A stretch of 64,000 nt of DNA from Salminus brasiliensis (GCF_030463535.1 NC_132893.1:30016782-30080781); one strand, 5' to 3'; positions 13,481 to 42,143 are shown, counted from the stretch's first letter. Notes: generated by a model not told the origin, from the letters alone. Program-made: numbers and translations.

Positions 13481-14340
13481 TTCATAATGTAATAAATAAC
13501 TTATTTTTAATAAAGTATTTAGGTATGAACTTATGAACTGATGGGCGTGTGGATGAAAGCTGTTGTGCGCACAAACGCCTCTACTGCCATCTAGTGGATG
13601 AATGGTGTAATTAAGCCTCCTGCTGTGTTACATAAACATTTTATTTATTTATTTATTTATTTTTATGGTGAAATAGGCTTGAAGCAGTCGTTAACTTAAC
13701 TGCTAAACCGACTTAGCCTAAACTCAGACCACTATAACGGTCAACTTTTTTTGTTTTTACAGAAGTGTGTTTGTGTGATGTGCTCGTATAGCAAGGTAAC
13801 AGCATCAAATTTGGGGATTATAATGGTGTTGATCAACTACACGCTCTTAGTTTTATTTTGGGTTTATTTTTAGCTTATTTTAACATTTTCACCTTAGTTT
13901 TTAGCATAAAGGCAACGGCTGTAATCTTGCCGTACTAGCTGCTTCTGTCACCTGTGTTCCTCCGCCTGTGAAATAGGTGAAATGTTGGAGACGCATTACT
14001 ACAAATAACATTTGGGATAATGCGCAGCAGTAAAGTAGTCCGAGGTGACAAAGTCATGAAATTACAATACCTTTTTTTTTTGTTTTTAATCTCTCCACAA
14101 GATTGAAACCAAGGACATTTTACTCTCTCATTTTACTCACTTAATTAGCGTTTAACTTTCTCGCTAATTCTGGACATTGTCTATTGTTGGATATCGGTTG
14201 GAGGTCATTTTTTTTTTTTTTTTTGCTGAATTATTTAAATTGGTCATTTTTATTGCATTAAATACACCAAACACACAAAATATATATCAAACTGTATTTT
14301 AAAAATATTCATAATATTTTAAAAACGTTAAATATTATAT
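13481..14340. other. intergenic, mamdc2 to smc5
   Basis: A/T-rich spacer with homopolymer T runs (about 14072 and 14207-14224) and an ATTT tetranucleotide run near 13640. No coding or RNA gene signal seen. Confidence 0.6.
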
Positions 14341-14349
14341 TTATCCTTG

Positions 14350-14453
14350 ACCTGAAAACAGGGACGCGCCGACCACGTGACTGACGGTGGCCAATGACAC
14401 GCGGCTATGAGCAGCAACAGCGGCGCGAAACGAAAGCAGAGAGGTGCTGGAGA
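14350..14453 (+). promoter_or_regulatory. smc5: probable smc5 proximal promoter / 5' UTR
   Basis: A GC-rich island in A/T-rich surroundings immediately before the smc5 start, with an E-box CACGTG at 14374-14379 and a CCAAT box at 14391-14395. No TATA box is evident, as expected for a housekeeping DNA-repair gene. The exact transcription start is unknown. Confidence 0.55.
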
Positions 14454-29891
<15,438 letters not shown>

Positions 29892-30115
29892 ATCCATTAT
29901 TCGCCGTAACACTTCAACCAATAGCAAAAAAACTCTGTTACTATTACTGTGTTACACCTCGATACTACACCAAGTGCCTGTTGTTCCCTTCCCTTAGTCG
30001 AAGGGGCTATTAGTTGTTTATTTATAATTGACAGTACTTGTTTGCACATTTATAAATTGTTAAGGAGTTGAAGTAAGACAGATTTGGCTGTGAATAAAGT
30101 TAATGTTTGATAAGA
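29892..30115 (+). terminator. smc5: smc5 3' UTR with poly(A) signal
   Basis: Follows the TAA stop; AATAAA at 30093-30098. The 3' UTR is short, about 220 bases, and points toward the 3' end of zfand5. Confidence 0.75.
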
Positions 30116-30359
30116 AAAATGACTAACTGCTATTCTGGTTTCATTTGTTGTGCACTGCACAACGTGTATGATCAATTTGGTGTTACTGGTTCTACTGCTA
30201 CCTGGTGGAACAGTCAGTTAGTTGCTGTCCTGATTTTTCTAAACAGGGACCAGTCCGTCTATTTTAGTCATTAAAATAACCATAAAATAACAAATTGGTT
30301 CGTTATTAGCAAGTTCCAGTTCTTAAACAAGTTGGACAAATGAATGGTGTCTCACTTTT

Positions 30360-30920
30360 GGGGGCCTGGTGGCTCAGTGGTTAGACTGTTGATAATAGGG
30401 TTGAGGGTTCAATACCCAGGCTTGGCCAACTGCCAGTTTTTCTGTTCTTGACGGATTTACAGAGTGCACAGCATGTGCAACCTTAAGGATAAACTACAAC
30501 ACATGGTTTGCAGTCTGCACAAGCTCACAAAATGTAGCCTGGTCTGATGAATCTCAATTTCTCAACCAACACAAGTAGTTGGTTGAGAACTTGCTTTGTG
30601 TGAATAGTCCAGGCTGTTGGAGGTGGTGTAATAGTGTGGAGAATGTTTTCTTGCCATACTTTGGTACTATTAATAGGCCCAGTCAGTTATCTTTGTAAGG
30701 GCCACAGCCTATTTGAGTATTGTTGCTGACCACAACTGACCAGTCTTCTAATGCCTACTGCATGATTATGCACCAGGTCACAAAGAAAGTCACCTCAAAC
30801 TGGTTTCATGAACTGAGTGTTTTTTTGTAGCCTTCCCAGCCACCGGATCTGAATCCAGTAGAACAGGAGAATCACAGCATGAGTCACTTCACCATTCACA
30901 AAATGGACAAGCTGTACCAC
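30360..30920 (+). pseudogene. tRNA-like head plus decayed Tc1-like transposase remnant
   Basis: At 30363-30420, TGGCTCAGTGGTTAGA and GGGTTCAATACCC look like the A and B boxes of a tRNA-derived SINE. Beyond it are remnants of a Tc1/mariner DDE transposase on +: WSDES (30540-30554), DYAPGH (30764-30781) and PDLNPVE (30843-30863). These are the three catalytic D, D and E blocks in order. They lie in different frames, so the gene is dead. It sits between the smc5 and zfand5 poly(A) sites. Confidence 0.7.
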
Positions 30921-30954
30921 ATAACACACTAAATATGACAGTAAAGCATCTTAA

Positions 30955-32641
30955 TTATATCTCTGTACATAATTTTATTTACATGATACAATTTCGCAGT
31001 AATGTTGGGTAACGAGATTATATGCGCAATACATATAATAAATATAAAGATGGTTTGTACAAACTTGCATAACTAAAACTCAAAAATAAAGACAGGTCAT
31101 TGTACTGTGTAAACTGGAAAATAAAAACAAAAAGAACCCCTACAGAATGGTAACGGCAATTTGCAGCCAGAGCGGAAAATGAAGGACTGAGGAAAAGTCT
31201 ATAAGGAGGCATCCAATGATTAGACTACTCAGGTATTCACACAGACACACACAACTCAGCCAACCCCTCCACACAACAGTGGCTCAATTAGAAACACCAT
31301 ACAACTTTCATCACCTGTGTATAAACATAGCATGTGACACTCATTCCACATTACACACACACACACAAATCATCAAATCACAAACCAAAAAAAAGCAACA
31401 TTCATTACAGAAGTGGATTATTGATTAAAAAAAGGACTATCAGCATGTCGCCAACTTCAAAAAACTCTAATGTACTTAGTAGTTATTTCACTAGCCATGC
31501 AATACACCCTTTTAAAATCCCCTCTTCAACCAAAACAGCCCACAGCCCTATTTGAAGCCTGCATCCTGGAAATGGTGCCACCTTTAGACCAGAGTTACTG
31601 TCTTTTCTAATAGTATTATAGGTTCCTTAAATACCAAAGTTGAAGCCCTCAGGCCTGTTCTGGCGTCTGAAGGGCAGTGTTGCTGAAAACCCAATGACTA
31701 CTTAACATTTAATTCCTCTGTGCTCCAAAAAACATGTGGAAATAATCAGCTCAAAATGATCTGGCTGCTTTTACCAATCAAGATAGAAGTGTTAGACGAG
31801 TCCATGGATTTATAAGCTGTATGATGTTTTTCTCCTTGTATGACACTTAAGCAGTGGAAAAGGGGGTTGAGGGGGGAGAATAAAACAAAAACCAACAGCC
31901 TCACTCCAAAAATCTGCTTGCTAATGGACACAAGCTGAGGCTGGAAGCAAAGAAACCAAGCTGATCTTGTAAAGGCTATCTGTAAGGGAGTTGAGAGCCA
32001 TGCTGTGACTCACTTTAAAAGATGAAGTCTTCAACCTACAGGAAAAGAAGAGCGTCCATTTTCTGTGATGTTTTTGTGTGTTTTTCTTGTTGCTACATGA
32101 GCCAGCCATGCACTGTTGCGCTGAGGGCGCTCAACTCAGGGCAATAACAGTCGTTTGAAGTCCCATAGGCTACAATGCGTCCATCCTCTGCCGCCGCTGC
32201 ATGACATGATGGACCGAGAGACACAATCACAACGTAAACGTTTGACAATCACAAAGACGGTCAGCCTGTTCAACACAACGATCAGCTCAAATGCAGTCTC
32301 CCACCTAAAGATACCTAGAACCAGACACAAGATGTACGTTCTCTGGGTCTGCAACCCAATGTTTAACAATTCTTTTTTTCCTCTCTTAAATCGAAGCTCA
32401 TACACCAGACAGGAAATAAGGAACAAAGTTGAAAGAAAAGAAAATAAAATAAAAAAAATCAATCACTCATGCATTGGCTGAACAACCAAGATTCCTCCCC
32501 AACAACGTAAATTAAAAAAAATAAACAAACAAACAAACAAAAAACCTAGTCCTTTAAATCGCAGGTGACGTGCGAGTCCTTTTTGTATGATCTCACCCAG
32601 ATTTCAGGGTCATGGGTCACAGACAGAAAAAGCAAGAGGAT
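30955..32641 (-). terminator. zfand5: zfand5 3' UTR with poly(A) signal
   Basis: Extends about 1.7 kb beyond the zfand5 stop. On - an AATAAA lies at 30979-30974 (TTTATT on +). The region is A/T-rich, with no repeats recognised and no coding signal. The proposed end is the most distal plausible signal; shorter isoforms are possible. Confidence 0.65.
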
Positions 32642-34528
32642 CTATATTCTCTGGATCTTGTCAGCGACCACTACAGGATTCTCTTTGCGAATCTTGGCTG
32701 CGGCCTCGGCTTTGTAGTCATAGGGGCAATTGTGCTTATCGGAGTATCGATGAATTCCACAGAACAAGTTTCCACAGCGGCAGTCGAATCCTGGAGGAAA
32801 GAGAGAGGAGGGAAAAAAAAAGACATGTAAGCGTGTGATGATAAATATCCTGCCATCTGCTCTCCACTTAATTATGTTAAACTATGAATAAAAGGATCCA
32901 AGCAAATGTGGCTCACCTGTAAGGCCAACTTTCTTACGGCACATGAAGCATCGGTTTTTCTTAGGTTTGGGGGCTTCTGGAGCTTTAGCCTGCTCACTAA
33001 CTGCTGTATTAGCTGAGGAAACAGACGCTGTTGGCTGGGTCACAACTGAGGAGACAAAACACAAAAATATACTATTGGTCAGAAAAGACCAGGCTGAGAA
33101 TCAGTGATGTAAGAGGGTGCTAGACCATGCAGTAGAAGGCCTTCAATTCTATAGGACACAGAAAGAGGAGTGAGGAGCTCCCTCTCAGTTTGGTTAACTG
33201 TCTGAAAGCACAGTTCTGACAGGATACGGAGCATTACAGTAGTCCAGTGCAATCAATCAAAGCAGCTTCTCGTCATCTTGTTGAGTTATTGTTGAGTTGC
33301 ATCAATATTTCTAAAGAAGGAACATCAACAACGATGTGCGCTGTTGTGATTCTGCTGGTTGTAAACTGGTCTGTGATAACTGGCTTAAATATTACCTTAA
33401 TAATAATGAAGATAACAGGACAGGGTTCCCATTCTTTTTATGAAATCATTTTCCAGGACATTTTCCATGACTTGTGATTTTATGTGATTCTCTCAATATC
33501 AGTTGGTTTTACACCTATGGTTTCTGGATGTAATATTCAATGGCAAGTACTGCATGGCAATCATTTTTCATAAGATGCAAATCCCTCAACATATTTGTAT
33601 ACCGAGTAGTGACTTGTGTATCCATTTCGAATGTTAAACACTGTAAGACGTTGCTGGTGTTTGTTATTCACGGTTCTTGTGAATAAATATGAACATAAAT
33701 AGGACATTAGTAGTCAAATTCTGGGAGGCTGCATCTCTGTGGCATAAACAGCTCAATTCAGCTAGAATCACACCAATATTTTAAAGAATTTTTAGCAAGT
33801 TATTAAGGTTTATTCATAACATGAAAACAGTCTTTGAATTCCAGGTTTTCCCAATTTTCCTGGGCATGTAAGAAGTAGTAGTATAGTAGCATTGCCAGTA
33901 GTAAGCATTATGGCAATGAACTGATCCGAAGCCTGCAGCATGGTTTACCTCCTTGAATGACGTATCCCATACAAAATACTAACCAGGTTCAGGAACTTCT
34001 ACTTTGGGTGACGGAGCTTCCTCTTCACAGGAAATGCTCATCTCCGTCATCTGCTGCGTAACAGGAAGTGCTGCAGCGGCCCCGCTCGATGACTCAGCTT
34101 CGCTAGCAGCAGTGTTTAGGCTGGCCTCAATGATCTGGATCGCCGAGGCCTCTGAGGTAGGACTACTGGTTACGCTGCTAGAACCTGAAAAGCAAAGGAA
34201 TTCCAGTTAAAAGACCATCCGGCTCATCACTGAATAAACACCACAGCAGCCATCTGAAGCGATAGCCACAGTGAGATGAATCACTTTATGCAAATAGGAA
34301 GCCCGTCACTGGACGAGCTGTTCTTTGGCAAACCGAAACAAAACCGGAGAAACAGGAGATGAACAAACACTTCTCACCCATAGAGTTCAAAGGACCTCCA
34401 TTGTTCTGTCTCGTTAGGTGCTCCTTATAACAAACCGAGCACATGCCATTGGTCCTAGGGTTGCCATAGAAGCCGCAGCCGGTGGTGCACAGCATGGGCA
34501 CGGGGCTTTGGTTGGTCTCCTGGGCCAT
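32642..34528 (-). CDS. zfand5: AN1-type zinc finger protein 5 (A20/AN1)
   Basis: Coding exons in transcript order: 34528-34378, 34184-33984, 33045-32917, 32790-32642 (stop TAG 32644-32642). The phases join into 209 residues (human 213). A20 zinc finger at residues about 8-42 (C14, C18, C30, C33). Middle region is Ser/Ala-rich and disordered, with the conserved block [13 protein letters not shown]1 zinc finger at about 150-190 ([12 protein letters not shown], then His and Cys ligands), followed by the basic tail ending KIQRI. ZFAND5 binds ubiquitin and the 26S proteasome and stimulates protein breakdown, notably in muscle atrophy; it also affects NF-kB signalling and AU-rich mRNAs in mammals. 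The start codon lies 8 bases into the exon after acceptor CTGCAG, and its context GAAATGG is good. Upstream is a non-coding first exon. Fish may carry a second paralogue, so an a/b suffix cannot be assigned here. Confidence 0.96.
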
Positions 34529-34536
34529 TTCGAAAT

Positions 34537-37077
34537 CTGCAGACAAACCACATGATAGGGGCTTAAAAAACGAAACAAAACACCACAGATTTTGCCAAAT
34601 TAACAACAAAAAAACACAAAAATTAAGTTTCAGAAATGCAGCTCAACACGCGGGACCACATGACTGTAGAGACGTTTGTGGGATTTTACCACAAATACCC
34701 ACGCTGGTTAGGTAACTAGCACAGGTCAGAACAGAGACAGGATTATTCCCAACCTAAAAGAGTCAGACGTGTAATCTGTCTTCCTGGCTTTCGATCTGCC
34801 ATGAGCTTGGCACCACATCACCTCATTCAGACCACACAGGTCACACACACAAACGGATAACATCTGACGGCAAGAAATTCTTGAACTTTCAAGAATGAGC
34901 CCAAAATCATCACACACACACAACAGAAACTGACAAACCTAATGACTGATTATTAAAACATCAATAAAAGTGAGGAATTTGCTCTTTTTGACAGATTTAT
35001 TTAACAAAAAACTAAAAAATTAAAAAAATGATAAAAATGTCATGTTAGATGGTTGTCCAGGATATGACCACACAACATCTAGAGATACACTGGTATGGGA
35101 ATTGGAGGCCCAACATCCAACATTTTACATTCATAAATCCTAAAAAAAAAAAAAGAAGTGTCCTAAATAGGCAAGCATTTCAAAGAATTTAGTTCTGTAG
35201 GATTATAAATGCAGCAAAATGACTAAAAAGCAGCCAAGTGTCACCTAAACACTGTTAATCCTAAGCAATTAAATATTGAGTATCAGTCAAAAACAGACAG
35301 CAATAATCTTTCAAAGCTACCATCTGCTCATACTGACACGATTCAGAGATCACTGAGCATCCCTACAAACTGTCAACACCTTAGACCAGTCAGAAGATGT
35401 TTTACCAGCTACTTAAGACAACCGACAAACAGCTTTCCAACAATGATAGCCATCAGCAAGGGCCCAGAACTCCTTTCAGTGTTTTAACACAGACCATCTC
35501 GCCACCAAGGATACAAAGAGGTGAGAACAGTTGGCTACTGGGTTGGGAACATTCTGTTCAGCCAGGCCAGATACACACAGATCATCACTGATAAAAGACC
35601 ACCAATCAGACCACGGCACGACTGGCAATCCAGACGTCTCTGTGGAGCTCTTTGCAAACCAGCACTTTATAATACTCGTACTTTAAAAAGAACAAAAACA
35701 GCATCTTTAGCAAGGGGTGTTGCAACGGGGGCGGAAGCCACCGAGGATCAAGACGCAACACGCAAGCATACGCAACCCCAAAAAAGAAAAGAAGAAAAAA
35801 AACAGCCTTCCACCAACGCGTTTTCTTGAAAGCAGCGTCACAGGTTTTCCCCAGAAAGGCCAGCTGGAGGAGGAAAGCTCCATCACGTGTAAGCCTGCTG
35901 ACTGCAGAGCTCCTCGCTGCAGCACACTCACATGGAGGAGGCCTATTAGCTTTCGCCTGTCACAAGGGCGCAATGTGACAAGCTGATCCTCACACAACCT
36001 CGCCAACAGCACCGGGTCCTGGCTGCTGCTATTTATAGCCCTGGCTGCTTTATCGTGACTCGATTACATCACAGGAGTCCGGTGTGTGTGTTTTTGTATG
36101 TGAGTGGTATGTGTGTGTGTGTGTGTGTGAGAGAGAGAGTGTGTGTGTATGAAGCCCCTCCTCCCCGCTCCTTAGCACGGTGTGGGACACCCGCTGCTGT
36201 TTATTTGGACTGAGCCAAAAATGGAAACGTCCCCGTCGCATGTCGGAGGGGCCCGGTGTGTTCAAGCACTGGCCTGCCTTATTGTAAACAGGCTGTGCAA
36301 ACACAATGTCCTACCGAGGTAAAATGTTAGAACTCAACAAAACAACCTTTGCTGACAGTAATAAGGGTGTAATTACACCAGTATAGCTTTAAAATAATTA
36401 AAAGAAGAAACTTAGATATTTGTAACATCCTATGGCAATTTAACAGTCCCTCCCAGACGCCCCTTGCTCTCCTAGAAGGGGTTATTTGTCTTGTTTGGGA
36501 CAGAGCACTGTAAGGGAAACTCCCAGCAACCCCAGTGGTTTGATTTTGGTCATAAAAATGTTATTTATTCTTATATATTCTTATATAAAGTACTAGGAGC
36601 TGAGGGTATTCGGCCTCTTTTTTCGTAAGCATATTTACATTTTCAGCTGAGCCAAGGTGACTTACATTACTAGACATTACTAGTGAGGTGGGTGTAGCGT
36701 TAACCCTCTGGAAGCCCAGGTTTATTACTCAGTTATTAAACTTAATGCCAAAAAAATTGCGAACCATTTGGTTTAGCAGATTTTGTGAAATGGAGTCCCA
36801 CAGGGTTCTACTTTAGGGCCTATGAAACTGTTAATTGTGTTAATTATGATATTAGTGGTGTAGTTATGAGCATGACAAACTGTGGGCTTTCATACAAGGT
36901 CTGGGGTCTTACCCCAAGGACTCTTATTGGTGTAGCATGCCCAGCCTAGGAATTGAACCCTAGTTTGACACAGGAAATGTGGTGTTTGCTATAGAGAGAA
37001 ATACATGTGGTAGTTCAAACAATGAGACTTGTATTAAAGACTAACACAAATCAAACTGAAGATCAACAGCTGTCAGG

Positions 37078-37111
<34 letters not shown>

Positions 37112-38951
37112 TACACCCTTATGAGCATTCTGAGAGGGGTTTAAAGGAACCCACACCTGCTTTTAAGTGTTATTTCCAACATATAACCCATAAAAGTGGC
37201 AAACTTGGCTAGGCCTGGCCTAAAAAGCAACATGTGATTAATGAAGGCAGTGGGTAAATTAGTCAGAACTCAGAGGCCTGCAAAACATTTGACCAAAAAA
37301 ACAGCCTGTGTGTGGGTTTAACGCTCATCTTGGACAATAATCTCACAGACTGAAACGTGCAGATGATATCTGTGATGGAGCTACAGCAGATTTGTCGAAA
37401 TTTGTCCCAGCATTTGTGCTGCACTACATCAGCAAGCCAAGGTGGACTAGAAACAGGAGGCCTCGGCCAGGCTTTAAATCCACTGAGTCATGCTAACTCC
37501 AGCAAGGCTAGCAAACACAGCCGCTAACGGGGCTTGGGGCTGGTGTGTGATCACTGAGGACAGATAAAACACATGCTAAACACGTCCACACACCCAAAAA
37601 CAACAAGGGGACTGAACACACGTATCCTTAGGGTCGTTTTCCGTGCGGAAGAAAGTGCTGATGGGCAGCTGAGTGCTCGCCATCTGTCCGGTGTTCTGTC
37701 GATTTGTGCTGCCCCGTCAAAGCGTGCTACCATAGCGTTTATTTATAGGTAAAGCTGCCTAAATGAAACAGCAGGTGTATATTCTGCATCACATCAGAAA
37801 ACGCTCCCGGTACAGATACAGGCAGGACATTTTAATAACCTAAATCACCGTATTATGATGAAGGTAAATACGGTGATAAGAAATATTTAATTCGCCTTAA
37901 ACACGTTTATAACAATCGCAGTAATAGCAAGAAGATGAGATTAGTATAATGCACACCGGGAAAACCGAATTATCATGACCAAATACACGAAAACATAAAA
38001 TAATAGTGGCTACGCGCATGCGCAGTGCCGCTAAGTAACACATATCGATGGGTAGCACAACTCGACAGAACACCTACAGGCTAAACAGAGGCTGCTTTTG
38101 TCCTTTCTTTGTTCCACACTTTCCTGTTTTCCTGTCTGTTTTCTTGACAATCTTATCGCGTCCGGAAAAAATATCTAAACACGCACACAGACTAAACTCT
38201 AAACATATAAACCTTTCATATTTTTAACCTCATAAACGACGTCGTGAAGTAGTTTGTCGCTCCCATTTCTCTCCAAGTAACGTTAGCTAGCAGGGCAGGC
38301 CAACACCGTCTGCCTGCGTGGTTTAACAAAGTCATCTTTCATCATTTCTGTATGACCTGTTTATTATATTTACTATGGTTTTCAACATTACACATGGCTA
38401 AATAGCCAAATGAATGAACTGAATGTAGCTATTAAAGGTTATTAAAGCAGTTCCCAAACAGGCAGCGGTAGTAACACCAGCTATTCTACTATTCTAAAGC
38501 CAGATAAAATCTATAATAAAGAAAAGTCTACAAAAGGCTCAGTGTATCTTAGCTATATTAAATAAATAAATAAACACATGACTATTCAGCTACATTAGCT
38601 AGCTAGTGCCATTGCCAGCAATACGACCCGCATTAGCTTAGCTAGCTTACCATATATGGTTTATCTCGCCATCCAACTCAACTCAATGAGGAACTGGGGA
38701 GCTTTACAGCTTATTTTAATTCAGCTACACGGCCGGATTTGGCCAGAGTGCTTATGGAGACATCCACAGCGACGTTTTTAACTGTTTGAAGGTATTAAAG
38801 CAGCTTTATTAGAGTCGAGATGCTCTTAGTTGCTCCAACCGACCAACTAATCCAGCTAACGTTAGCTAGCTAGCTAGCCAAGCCATAGGCAGTCACGGCG
38901 CCTCTGTGAATGAAATACGCAAATAATGGTCTTAATGTTAGGCTTTACTCA
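34537..38951 (-). other. zfand5: zfand5 intron 1 (in 5' UTR)
   Basis: Inferred between the acceptor before the start-codon exon (CTGCAG, 34542-34537) and a good donor on - (ACG|GTGAGT, exon edge 38952). Holds TG runs at about 36107-36128 and 37081-37108 and A/T-rich DNA. A GC-richer patch at about 35700-36260 could be an alternative promoter or exon, but no splice evidence settles it. Confidence 0.55.
37081..37108. repeat. (TG)n microsatellite
   Basis: An uninterrupted GT run of about 28 bases in zfand5 intron 1. Confidence 0.9.
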
Positions 38952-39200
38952 CCGTTATTTTAAAACAACGTTGCTGTACTCGTAGAGAAAGTCGTCTCCG
39001 TGTGAATGAAATCTAGAAATCCCCGATTGACCTCCTTTCTTCTCCTTCCTGCGGCCGCTCGGTTTTCCTCGCTCCGCTTCAGCCCGTCTGTTTTCCGTCG
39101 CTGCCTGTTTGTTGCTTTCTTTAGGGAGAGGGGCGGGGCTTGTGCATCACGGGTGTTTGCGCTTTGATTGGTTGTCGGGCAGTTTAGGGGCGGGGTCAAG
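38952..39200 (-). promoter_or_regulatory. zfand5: zfand5 CpG-rich promoter and non-coding first exon
   Basis: The sequence turns abruptly GC- and CpG-rich. It has GC boxes GGGCGGGG at 39131-39138 and about 39187-39195, and an inverted CCAAT box (GATTGG) at 39166-39171. A strong donor for - lies at 38951/38952. I infer that transcription starts about 39050-39120 and that the first exon is untranslated. Confidence 0.65.
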
Positions 39201-39446
39201 CTTACTGTACGAAAACAACTTCAGCTTGTTTTCCCCTTTTTTTCCTCCTGTATTAATATTTAATACAGCAAAAGTAAAACTAACAGTGATTAAGCACCTC
39301 CTTCTTACAGAAAGTAGAACTTTAAAGTAGAACATTAAAGTAGAACATTATCTACATACACAAACTGGACCCTCACTCACTACAATACACAACTATCTAC
39401 TCGACTACTTTCTTTTTAACTCACACATACACTCACATACAGATAA

Positions 39447-39451
<5 letters not shown>

Positions 39452-39505
<54 letters not shown>
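39452..39505. repeat. (TA)n microsatellite
   Basis: About 54 bases of alternating A and T just upstream of the zfand5 promoter, directly bordering the MITE at 39509. Confidence 0.92.
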
Positions 39506-39508
<3 letters not shown>

Positions 39509-39901
39509 AATAAAGTGATTTGACATTTTCTATTTTAAATAAAATCAAATCAAATTTTATTTGTCACATAAAAAAAGCAAAAAAAAAAATACAGATGGAA
39601 TAGTGCGTGTCTGTATATATATATCTGTATTTTTTTGCTTCTTATATTTCCATATTTTATTTTTTAACTTAAATTTAACTTAAATGTAACTTTTATTTTA
39701 TTTATTTAAAAAAAATTTTGCACTTTTGCACTATATTTTATTAAGTTAAGGTTTAGTTTAAATTTAGATCTTTATTGAATAGCTTTGAAAGACTGTCAAA
39801 AAAGCATTTCACTGCAAGTTATACTGTGTCATTACTATGTATGTGACAAATAAAATTTGATTTGATTTGATTTAAAATAGAAAATGTCAAATCACTTTAT
39901 T
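39509..39901. mobile_element. MITE with 62-bp terminal inverted repeats
   Basis: The left arm 39509-39570 and right arm 39840-39901 are reverse complements with one mismatch in 62. Each begins AATAAAGTGATTTGACATTT from the outside. The interior of about 270 bases is A/T-rich and non-coding. The element is about 393 bp, abuts the TA microsatellite, and sits about 400 bp upstream of the likely zfand5 start. Family not assigned. Confidence 0.8.
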
Positions 39902-41871
39902 AATAGACAGAAAAAAGTTTTTTACCTCTAGTTTTTAAACTAGTATTTTACCAGACAGTAAAGAAATCCTCCTTTCATCATTACACTCACTCTTGTTGGC
40001 TGAATAAGACAAAACCTCGGTTCCTGACGACAAAAGGTCGAGCAAGGTCAGTTGTATAGTTACCAAACTAAAAAACCTGGGCCTAAAATTGAATTCCATA
40101 ACTCCAAATAGATCCACCTACCAAAACTATGCTGACCATACTACAGTATTACTATTCCAAAATAATCACTGGACTATAATAGTATTTTCTAACTTCAGTT
40201 CATTCACTTCAGTTTATTTTATTTATCCAGTAAAATGTAAATAATTCAAGAAGTGATGCTCAAAAACATTTAAACCCATTTGCCAGCTGACTGATACTTT
40301 CAGGAGCCACAATTGCTTAAGTACCTCCTAGTTTCTGACACATTGATCATGACATTAGAAACCAGTGCAAGTTAAACTCTACAGGCTTGAGAAGTCACTC
40401 AAACTACAGGCTTTAAGCATCGCCATCAGAGCTTGTTTGGTTTTGTTTGTTTTCAGTCCAGTTCTTTGGTTTCTCAGTGAACTGCAGGCCCACCCCAGAG
40501 GCCTCTTCAAATGCCACCACAAGGTCACTTGACCCTGGAACAGCCAGTGCCCTTTCAGGGAAACCATTTACTCAACCAGCTCCAGCCTGCGTTGATCAAG
40601 GCCCTATACATTCACAGTGATGTAAATCTTAACAGTCCTCTTTCAGAGTTTATGAGCTGCTGAGCAGTCAGCAGGTCTGATAGCAGGTCTGATTAATGTC
40701 TCATTGTGATTGTTTACATTTCTTTAGGTCAGGACAACTTCTGATTTTGCCTGAGCACAAATCTAAAATACAAAATCAAGTAAACCGCACTATTCATATC
40801 ATATTTCTTTTTTTTAGCTAAGAAAATGAGCTCGAAATGAATTCGATTGTGAATTAAAATGTGCAAATGACGTTATCAGACATGTAATTGTATTTTATCT
40901 AATATGGTTTGATCATGAATCCCCAGCACAAAATCCACCTACACTGAACTTTTTATAAACAGAAAATCAGTTCACCAGTGCAGTCCACCTTCCTCCACAG
41001 TAACTGTGAAATGGCCACGTCCTCAAACTGCTGAAACTGACTGAGTTTGTCTGAGTCTGGGAGCCTCTTCCCGTTTCCCGTTCAGACTTTCACAATGTTG
41101 TCTGTTCAATACATGCAGCCCAGCCGACTCCCACTTTGCCAGTGTACTGAAACTTGCACTTTGACCAGTCCAGCATGTCCAGGACTGCCTACGTTACACT
41201 GTGATGGGATTTGTTTGTGTTTAAAGTCACTGTAGAACTGTCCAATACTACTTCACTGTACTTGTGTTAGAAATGACGGTCACGTGTAGAAGTTCTGTAG
41301 TTAATTCTGATGAAACTACACTAACTGACTGGACTGTATGTGTATTAACAGCTCTGTGTGTATTACCTACATTCACTCTGTGGACTCAGTCAGCTTGGCG
41401 TCTACTTATACACTTATTTATTAGTGTTACTCTTGTTGTTTTGCACCAGGTTCTATGTTCTGTACTGAGTTATATTGTGCTAGATTTGGATACATGGCCT
41501 GTAAAGTCCATTAGCTTTGTGAAGGCCTAGTTTAAGGCCTAAATGTTGTAGCACTGTAGGGCATCAGTCACTACACTGTTATGTTGAGTGTATTATTATT
41601 ATATTCTCCTCATTAACGTCCATTTCAATGCTGCTTAACCCAAATTTAATCAACTTATACTAACGTTAAAAGCTAGAACTGTTAACCCAATAACTGATTA
41701 ACACTCCTGGGGGCTTCTTCTTAATAACTGTGGTACCTTTATGTGATCTTTTTGACTTATGATGTTATGTTATGATAATAATTCAGACATATCATTTCTT
41801 ATTTTCATAAAAAAGCACAGCTTTAAGCACGGTGTTAAAATGGGGCGAAATAGTTAAAACACTATAGTGGC

Positions 41872-42143
41872 TCCAAATGGTCCAGCAAACTAAGGTGCTG
41901 CCACTAAGGTGCTCCTGGGTCACGCTGCCTGTCAGCACCATCCGGAGCCAGAGAGAGCACAATTGGCCTTGCTCCATCCCCTCATCGTTGCAGCGTGATG
42001 CTGTGTATAGGCGTATTGGAGGAGGCATGTGTCCGTACTCACCCTCCCAGTGTCGGGAGCATTACATGTGATAGGGGAGAGTACTAACTAGCGGGTTGGG
42101 TAACTGGCTCATCTAAAATTGTGGAGGAAAATTGGGTAAAAAA
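41872..42143 (+). repeat. tRNA-derived fish SINE
   Basis: Reads CAGCAAACTAAGGTGCTGCCACT...CACCATCCGGAGCCAGAGAGAGC...AATTGGCC...GTGTCGGGAGCATTACATG...GGTAACTGGC...AAATTGGGTAAAAAA. This is the consensus order of an abundant SINE in otophysan fish, known to me generally. A partner on the opposite strand occurs at 57080-57425. Confidence 0.75.

Noticed and set aside
35707-36012. 101-codon frame on - in zfand5 intron 1
   Set aside because: No recognisable domain, broken by low-complexity Phe runs, and no splice sites linking it to zfand5.
39452-39505. TA-rich run as a TATA promoter
   Set aside because: It is a plain microsatellite upstream of a CpG-type promoter, at the wrong distance for a TATA box.
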